Assembly: GCA_033060915.1 (NCBI GenBank)
Contig: CM065398.1
Location: 2,457,501-2,521,500 of the forward strand
Length of the DNA: 64,000 bases
Direction: 5' to 3'
DNA from: Euryodendron excelsum
Lineage: Eukaryota; Streptophyta; Magnoliopsida; Ericales; Pentaphylacaceae
Below are positions 57,115 through 64,000 of this stretch, piece by piece. The first letter of the stretch is position 1; every line of letters starts with the position of its first letter. A program made the translations under genes and the position numbers. Under the pieces are notes generated by a model. It worked only from the letters and a program-made list of their open reading frames with translations. It had not been told where the DNA came from and did not search any database.

Positions 57115-59469
57115 TAATATTTTGATTTTCAGTTTAAGAGTATTGGGCTCCTCAATGTAGAGTTTCAAAAAATATAGAAGTCCAAAAATCCTATAAAAAA
57201 ATACAAAAAAAAAAAAAAACCAAATGGGTAGGACATATTTACTAGTCAAAAAAACCTTGTTAAACTCATAGTTAGAAACCAAAAAAGATCTACAATGTTA
57301 TAGGAAATTCAAAAAAACAAAAATTACATTTACATTTTTATTTATCTAATCTGATTGCTTTCAAAACACAATGTAAGGAATTTGAGTATTGTTGATATCC
57401 GTATTGCCCCAACTTCATACCTTTGCATAAGTAAACTAGTACAGGCCTGAGTTTGTAGACACCAATAGGTGAATACAAAGGCAAGCTATATTTTGTTTGA
57501 TTTGAACCAGAACAATTTTGTAGAATTGTTGATCTCATCGAGCTCTACATTTTGGCATTTATTTTGCATCATGTTGCCCAAACTGACCTATCTGCAGCTT
57601 TTCCAACATCATACATTCATTCAAATCTAATATGATTTGGACCAACAAAAACCAAATATAGATTTTACACTTCAAAATGCATAGAATTGCATTGGTTGGC
57701 AATTAAATTCCAACATTTTTGGGGTTTACAGAACTATAGTTGCACACATATGTCTAACTGGATAAGAGCACACATTTAGCATTAGTAGGGACTGATGCTT
57801 AGTCGTCGGTTGATGTTTGACACTTTAACATGGGCTCACCATCAACCAATGAGTCCCAACTGATGTGTCAAGTGTTAGCTGGTTACTAAGTATCAATTGC
57901 GATTGCTAAACTTTTTCACTAGGTAAAAGAGGCTTCATCTTAGTCCATGAGAAGGTATACATGGACCTTCTCTATATGTAGCTGTATGACTGTTATCTGT
58001 AGATGTGTACCACTTCAACTTGATAAATTAGGTTATGTCAATCATCAAATTGCAATCTACAATTTAAAACAGCAACTTTGAACAATTGGATATATATATA
58101 TATACACGATGGAATCAAACTTCACCACATCATCTTGTGTTAATTAAATGAAAAAATGACTTTGGTGGTTTACATAACCTCCAAAAGATACTATTAATTA
58201 AACTATTTCAAAAGCAACCTTACCAGGTGCATATGAGGATACCAGTTAAAAAGGCTAAATTAAAATTATTAAGTTGACTGTAAAAGGTGTTGTGGGTTTA
58301 ATAGGATCCAATAATTTGACCAAAAGAGAAACTGCCAGACACTAGCAGGAAAAAAAAAAGTAATAAAAAGGGAAATCTTAGCATACAGTAACTCATTATT
58401 TCTATCAACCCGGTTTGCGGGACATGGATCCGGAATGCCCACTTGGAAAGAACCACATGATAATAAAATTAGAAAAATTATATAGTTGTTATTTCTTGCA
58501 AATTTTTTTATTCTAATTTAATATTTTTTTTCCTGTTATTAAAACTAGAGCTTCTATATATAATTGGGTGACTGCCAATTTAAGAAAAATGAATGGTTAA
58601 TAAATTAATATCAAAATGGGTAAAATGCAGTACTTTTCATCCCATAGTCCAAGTCAAGTTTCTATTTGGTTCTTAGGATGCATTTGAATGAATAAATTTG
58701 AAATTAATGTGCAAACACATGTGAGAGTTAGTTATTAGAGTTGGATTAAAAGTTTAAGTAGAATGTTTGAAGTTAAAATATTTTAGTAACATTCTTATAC
58801 AACTAGAATCATTGTTGTAAAGGATCTGAAATAACTATTTTCACCTAATCGGTAGAAATCACTCATAATTAAAGGACACCCAAATGCATACAGTTATTAG
58901 ATGATATATAAAATGTAATTTTTCAAAAATTAACTGAAAAAATATTAAGTTTATAAATAAATTCAAATCCATTCTTAACGAATCCATAGATGCAAACGCA
59001 ACTTTATGGTTTCAATTGCAATGCATTCTAATTAATTTCAATTTGGTCAAATGGTCAACTTCTGTAAGAGACTTACAAAAAACAAAACCCACGCAAACAC
59101 ACCCATGTGGGCTCCATGTAAGCCCCATATAAATTTCCATGATTTGGCCACATTGAGCTAGCATGTGTATTGGATTTAAATTCCTAATGGAGATTTAATG
59201 ATTGGACCAAATTAAAACTGATTAAATCTCCAAGGTTCTATTGGCCACAATTGAAATTGCATGTGATATAGGCCTGCAAATTCTGAACAGCTACAAATTA
59301 ACACATGTAACAAATTTATAAAAGTATCATTATTATTGGCAAATCAAATACTACTACATATTGTTTTCAATATTTAGGGACTTGATTGAACCAAGTCTCC
59401 ACAATTTTAGAATTTCCCTGTTGAATGGTCAAATTAAGCTAATTGTCATATGGAACCTATATATGATGT
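57115..59469. other. Non-coding region before the Tat element
   Basis: AT-rich; no gene, long repeat or RNA gene recognised. Confidence 0.4.
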
Positions 59470-60073
59470 TGTAGGTGGGATTTTTCAGGAAGGCTGGGCC
59501 GAACTCTCAAGCCCCAAATGGATGAGTCCAAACTTCTTCCTGCAAGACAAGGGGGTTAGAATGGGTCGACCCTAGGTGAGCCGATCACACTCCGAAGATT
59601 AAGTTAGCAAGCTTAATTGAGAAGGATGAATGAAAGTTGTGTATGTCAGGGGTTAACTCTCCATACCTGGCTCTCGATTCCTCGGGTCTTTATAGAGTCC
59701 TTCAGGGAGTGTGTTTTGTCTTGGCCTATCAGCAGGCTCTCATGGTCTGCTGGTTAGGCATCATCATTGACGCCGCCTGGCTACCTGCAGGGTCTGGCGC
59801 ACCGTCGTGGAGGATTCCGGCTGACCGGACGTGCACGTCGACGTTTGTGTGGGCAGCCGCTCGTGCATTTAATGCAAGTCAACTCCGCATTTAATGCTAA
59901 AAAACCGCTAGCGGTTTGGGCAAACTGTTCACTGTCTGGGCTACGCTGGGAGGAGGTCGGCAGTTTGGGCTGGCCTTCCCTCATAACTGATTTGGGCCCC
60001 CAGGCAGCCCCAACTTTAATTCGAGCAGATTAGGCCTCACCCATTGGGTTGGGCCAGGGGTTACTCCCCCACA
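59470..60073 (-). repeat. Tat element 3' LTR
   Basis: 604 bp from TGTAGGTGGG to CCCCCACA, inverted termini TGT...ACA. Minus-strand TATA-like CTATAAAGAC lies near 59690. The 5' partner is outside the window, so the boundary rests on the PPT and the TG/CA ends. Confidence 0.65.
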
Positions 60074-60092
60074 ATTGCCCCCCAGCCATTGT
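60074..60092 (-). other. Tat element polypurine tract
   Basis: Minus strand ATGGCTGGGGGGCAAT directly before TGTGGGGG of the LTR. Confidence 0.7.
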
Positions 60093-60268
60093 GTCGTTTG
60101 AGATTCTAAAATGGCCAAAGGATGTAACGGTCACCCGGCCACGTAAATGGCGGGGATTTTAAAAAATTCAATGGTGGGGCGTTATTAAATCGACAGCCGA
60201 CGTGACGCTTCGGCAGAGCGTCATGATTAACGTCGGTTTACTGTGCACAAACCGACGGCTCTGGCGTG

Positions 60269-60276
60269 TATAAAAG
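60269..60276 (+). promoter_or_regulatory. TATA box of the additional ORF
   Basis: TATAAAAG on the plus strand, 159 bp before the ATG at 60435, preceded by CG-rich sequence. Suggests that the antisense ORF has its own promoter. Confidence 0.6.
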
Positions 60277-60434
60277 ACCGACGCCCTAATCAGTTGGGAG
60301 ACACTTGATCTCTTTCCTTTGCCTTCTGAATAGCGTGTGCGTCAGCTGTTTCGGCACCCACCACTGTAAGTGTCTTTTGAGCCCGCGACTCCTCTGTTCT
60401 TCATTGCGTCTTGTGTCTTAACGGTTGTCCCCTG

Positions 60435-62658
60435 ATGGCATCCCGTCTTCGAAAAATGTTAGATGGTCCGTCGGCCCTTGCCGCGTTTAGGGCTAGGTTT
60501 GAAGTCCCGGATGAAATCGGCTTAGAGTTGGTCGATCCCGAGGACTATCGCATGGGGGAGACCGAGAAAGGGTTTCCGTTCCCAGTCATTGCTATCGTAG
60601 AAGGGGGGCTTAGGTTTCCTCTCCACCCTCTTCTTCATAAATTCATAGTAAAAAATAAGGTGTCGCCCTCCCAATTGGCGTCGAACGTATATAGAATCTC
60701 CTTTGGCATGCTAGAAATAAATCGGCACCTGAGGGTGAACCTGGGCCTTGCCGAACTGGACTACTGCTATACTCTTTGTAAAGTCGGAGGTAGTAACAAG
60801 GTTTACCTCCGTGTAGTAAAGAAATCCTTAGAGTTAGTGAAGTGTCTGCCTTCCTCAGGGAAGGGCGTCAACGACGTTAGGGTCTGGGTAACCGGTCCAT
60901 GGGAGTTCGGCAACGTTCCCGAGAAGGATAGACCGGCGATTCGATGCCCTAGAGTGCCCGTCGAACTAGGTTTGAAGCCGATCTCTTGCACTGTGCGTCA
61001 TTTTAAGTTTCAGTTTGCTTCCATACTAACTCTCGAACTTTTTGCAGACACAAGGAAGCGGTCGAAAGCTCGTGATTGGTTGGTTAACTCTGACGACCTC
61101 AACAAGGTCTTGAACTACGTTGGTGAAGGTCGGCTACGATACATAGCTCGGGCAGCACATATCTTGCTCTCCTATCCACTGCGATACTCGACTTTTACTG
61201 CCGAGACTGGAGTCCCCCAGAGTGTACTAGCAAGATTGGCGGACGAAGGTGCCGAAGGAGACTTTGAGGAAATCCCTACTGGCATAGCGATTGAGAGGGC
61301 GCGTATCCCTACAAGCGTGACAGTTGCAGTTGCTCCACCATTTGCATCGCCTGGTGAAGAACAGCAAGAAGAGCGAACCAAATCACACAGTTCGGCATCC
61401 ACTTCGTCACCATACACTGTGCCCGACCGCCGAGTTGAGATTCCCACCCGAACAAGTGATTCGAGCCCATCACCCAACGAGATGGACGGCATGAGTCTGA
61501 AAGAAAGAATGTTTGCTCTGGCGGGACAGCCGCTGAGGTCGGCCACACCCACTTTTGCAGAAACTCCTCCAGCCGAGCTGGTGGTAGCTCCCGTGGAGGA
61601 GGCCCCACCCGTGCAACAGAGGCCGAAGACTCGGCAACAAAGAAAGAGGAGGCCCGATGTCGCTCCAACTCCAGCGCCCAAGAAGCAGAAAGGTAAAGCC
61701 ACGGTGGATGAGGTCGGCGAGACTGTGACCATCACTCCGGACATTCTGGGCTGTCCTATGACGACAGCAGATTCTATGATCGATCAGCCCGAGGTTGCTT
61801 TTGGTGTTATGAAGAGCGTCCTTCAGAAAAAGGACGTAGCGAAGCTGGGCGAAGCAAGCGACTCGGTCGTTTTTATGGGTGCTTTCCATGACTCCATACT
61901 GGTAAGACAGCTCTGACTTTTTGATGACTACAGTCTTTTTAGACACTTGCCCTAACAACGACCTTCTTCGATTTGTGTAAGGCTGTCTAAACTCCTTGGA
62001 GGCGATGACGCGCTTCCAAAAGCTTGCCGAGGTTCACCAGCAACTCATTGAAGAGCACGGCCGTTTGAAGCTCGAGTGGATTGAAGCAAATAATGAGCGG
62101 ATTACCTTCAGAAAACAGGCCGAGCAGGCTTCCGCCGAGCTTTTGCTGACGAAGGCCGACTTTGAAAAGAGGGACAGGGATCTTGCCGACCTCGAGAAAA
62201 AGTTTGATGTGCAGTTCGTGGATCTGCACAATGCCAATGAGGAGGTGGAGACCCTTAAGGCTGAGATGGCCAAGTTGAAGGTGGAGGAAGAGGCCATATT
62301 AAAGCGGGGTGAAGAGAGGGGAGCCAAGAATTTGGCTCAAGAGATGATGGACCTCAGTCGCACCATATTCCGACAGGGTTGGAATGGTGCCCTTGTTGTG
62401 GCAGAGCTGGATAAGGCCTCCGACGTGTGGGGTCTTTGCCCGGACTACTTTGATACTACCGAGGACGGCGTCGTCTGTCCGAAGAAAGTCCTGGCCAATG
62501 CCCAATACGCACGGGAGCTTAAGTTAAAAGACGCGGCCGAAGCAGCTGCTGCTGAGAAGGAGAGGCTTGAAAGTTTGAAGACTGCAGCTGTACCCCCGGA
62601 GGATGTGGTAGAGATTTCGCCAGGGGTAACTGCAGAGCCGGGGGAGAAGTCGGCATAG
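60435..62658 (+). CDS. Additional ORF of the Tat element (Transposase_28-like plus coiled coil)
   Basis: Exons 60435-61901 and 62002-62658 with a 100-nt GT-AG intron, phase 0; an alternative acceptor at 61981 would hit a stop. Product about 708 aa, starting MASRLRKMLDGPS. Residues about 55-110 carry GGLRFPLHPLLHKFIV, SPSQLASNVYRI, the pattern of the Pfam Transposase_28 domain (putative gypsy-type transposon). The middle is Pro/Ser/Thr-rich with basic QRPKTRQQRKRR and KKQKGK, likely nuclear targeting. Exon 2 is a long coiled coil (QKLAEVHQQLIEEHGRLKLE, VETLKAEMAKLKVEEEAIL), then WNGALVVAELDKASDVWGL. It runs opposite to pol. No stop or shift is seen. Function is unknown despite the transposase name. 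Confidence 0.75.
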
Positions 62659-62837
62659 CTTTTCTTTCTTTTTCTCCATTTTTGTAACCATCAATGCCTT
62701 TTAATGAGAAAAACTCGCTTGTTGTTTATTACTGAATCTTCTTTATCTGATTTTGTCGCTTGAACTTAATTTCTTTCTTTAGCCTTTTTTGGCCGATCTG
62801 TCCAATTTGGATAGGATTGACACTCGGCTTTCGTTTT

Positions 62838-63605
62838 GGCCTTCTTTGGCCGACCTGCCCAACTTGGACAGGACCATGTTGTTACACTTGGTTTTTGTTT
62901 TGGCCTTCTTTGGCCGACCTGCCCAACTTGGACAAGACCAAGTTGTTACACTTGGTTTTTGTTTTGGCCTTCTTTGGCCGACCTGCCCAACTTGGACAGG
63001 ACCAAGTTTTTACACTTGATTTTTGTTTTGGCCTTCCTTGGCCGACCTGCCCAACTTGGACAGGACCAAGTTTTTACACTTGGTTTTTGTTTTGGCCTTC
63101 TTTGGCCGACCTACCCAACTTGGACAGAACCAAGTTTTTACACTTGGTTTTTGTTTTGGCCTTCTTTGGCCGACCTGCCCAACTTGGACAGGACTAAGTT
63201 TTTACACTTGATTTTTGTTTTGGCCTTCTTTGGCCGACCTGCCCAACTTGGACAGGACCAAGTTTTTACACTTGGTTTTTGTTTTGGCCTTCTTTGGTCG
63301 ACCTGCCCAACTTGGACAGGACCAAGTTTTTACACTTGGTTTTTGTTTTGGCCTTCTTTGGCCGACCTGCCCAACTTGGACAGGACCGAGTTTTTACACT
63401 TGGTTTTTGTTTTGGCCTTCTTTGGCCGACCTGCCCAACTTGGACAGGACTAAGTTTTTACACTTGGTTTTTGTTTTGGCCTTCTTTGGCCGACCTGCCC
63501 AACTTGGACAGGACTAAGTTTTTACACTTGGTTTTTGTTTTGGCCTTCTTTGGCCGACCTGCCCAACTTGGACAGGACTAAGTTTTTACACTTGGTTTTT
63601 GTTTT
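62838..63605. repeat. 64-bp tandem repeat, 12 units
   Basis: Twelve units, each exactly 64 bp, starting GGCCTTCTTTGGCCGACC, with no indels and few substitutions; a diverged partial unit precedes at about 62780-62837. It lies between the ends of the additional ORF and pol. All plus-strand ORFs across it are repeat artefacts. Confidence 0.95.
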
Positions 63606-63713
63606 GCGCAGAATGGTCAAAGTAGAGTCATTTGAATAACTTCATTTTCATTGATTCTTCAGCTGACCTTTATACATTTCATGGACTGTTACAGTGTCTG
63701 GGGTTTCATATCA

Positions 63714-64000
63714 CTAGTAGAACTTCCTCAGGTTGGTCGCATTCCATGGTCGCGGCAACGGTCGCCCTTTTTCGACGGTCTCCAGTCTGTATGCGCCGAT
63801 GTCGACCTGGGATGTGATCCTGTAGGGGCCTTCCCAATTTGGGCTGAGCTTTCCATCTGCCGCCTTCTTGGTTGCCCCCAATACTTTTCGTAAAACCAGA
63901 TCTCCTGGAGCAAAATTTCTTAGGCGGACCCACTTATTGTAAGAGCGTTTAAGCTGTCGCTGATACTCTGTGAGCTTGATCAAGGCGGTTTCCCTTCTTT
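63714..64000 (-). CDS. Tat element pol, C-terminal end of integrase (partial)
   Basis: Minus strand, open to the window edge and ending with TAG at 63716-63714. Reads YQRQLKRSYNKWVRLRNF, APGDLVLRKVLGATKK, KLSPNWEGPYRITSQ and GAYRLETVEKG, ending WNATNLRKFY. This is the GPY/F-type end of gypsy integrase. No chromodomain follows, as expected for Tat elements and unlike the chromovirus at 16918. The catalytic part lies beyond 64000. No stop is seen within the 95 codons present. Confidence 0.85.
   Translation of the reverse strand, partial: RRETALIKLTEYQRQLKRSYNKWVRLRNFAPGDLVLRKVLGATKKAADGKLSPNWEGPYRITSQVDIGAYRLETVEKGRPLPRPWNATNLRKFY

Larger units (their letters stand above)
59470..64000 (-). mobile_element. 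Ty3/gypsy Tat-type element, left part (runs out of window)
   Basis: Left to right: LTR (TG...CA), polypurine tract, a plus-strand additional ORF, a 64-bp tandem repeat array, and the C-terminal end of a gypsy pol on the minus strand. The element therefore reads right to left and the window holds its 3' end. An additional ORF of Transposase_28 type between pol and 3' LTR, together with tandem repeats there, is known for Tat elements. The 5-bp target copy would be gatgt (59465-59469); the other flank is outside. Confidence 0.8.

Noticed and set aside
62760..63581. Long plus-strand ORFs (up to 205 codons) across the 64-bp repeats
   Set aside because: Produced by the repeat period and lack of stops in the unit; the same peptide appears in every frame.

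Overview
This is nuclear DNA of a flowering plant, probably a eudicot with a large, repeat-rich genome. The evidence is GT-AG introns, a FAR1/FHY3-family gene, an AT-rich background full of (CT/GA)n tracts, and plant-specific transposon lineages: L1-like LINE, Ty1/copia, Ty3/gypsy chromovirus, Ty3/gypsy Tat, PIF/Harbinger, Tourist-like and Stowaway-like MITEs. No bacterial-type operon, CRISPR array, rRNA or tRNA gene was seen. The species cannot be named from the sequence.

Layout. 1-2955: right part of a PIF/Harbinger DNA transposon. It has a seemingly intact three-exon transposase, then a small GRF-zinc-finger/transmembrane ORF with one stop codon, then a terminus flanked by TTA. About 3293-31580: one degenerate L1-like LINE (+ strand) split by two LTR retrotransposons. 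A copia element (3828-16824, - strand) and a chromodomain gypsy element of Tekay/Del type (16918-27782, - strand) landed less than 100 bp apart in the LINE ORF1, leaving an ~88-bp LINE island between them. The copia element was itself hit by a 379-bp Tourist-like MITE (5961-6339) and by a gypsy-type LTR now present as a 5.4-kb solo LTR (7670-13046). Near-perfect target-site duplications and recognisable PBS and PPT sites fix these boundaries.

34029-37585 (- strand) is the only clear host gene: a FAR1/FHY3-like transcription factor (FAR1 DNA-binding domain, MULE-transposase-derived core, SWIM finger) whose C-terminus is encoded by a run of 69-nt phase-0 exons, one of them decayed. From 38 to 59.4 kb the sequence is mostly non-coding: an L1 remnant next to an organelle-like segment, a three-copy dispersed repeat, several MITEs, long (CT)n/(GA)n tracts and a 40-base poly-C run.

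59470-64000 is the left end of a Ty3/gypsy Tat-type element whose pol runs on the minus strand and leaves the window. It has a 604-bp LTR, an additional ORF on the opposite strand to pol (Transposase_28-like domain plus coiled coil) with its own TATA box, and a 12-unit 64-bp tandem repeat between that ORF and the end of pol.

The most unusual points are the GRF-TM gene inside the Harbinger element, the extra ORF upstream of gag in the chromovirus, the hairpin minisatellite with paired stem substitutions in the solo LTR, the antisense ORF of the Tat element, and the 69-nt exon array of the FAR1-like gene. All domain calls come from reading motifs; no database search was run.
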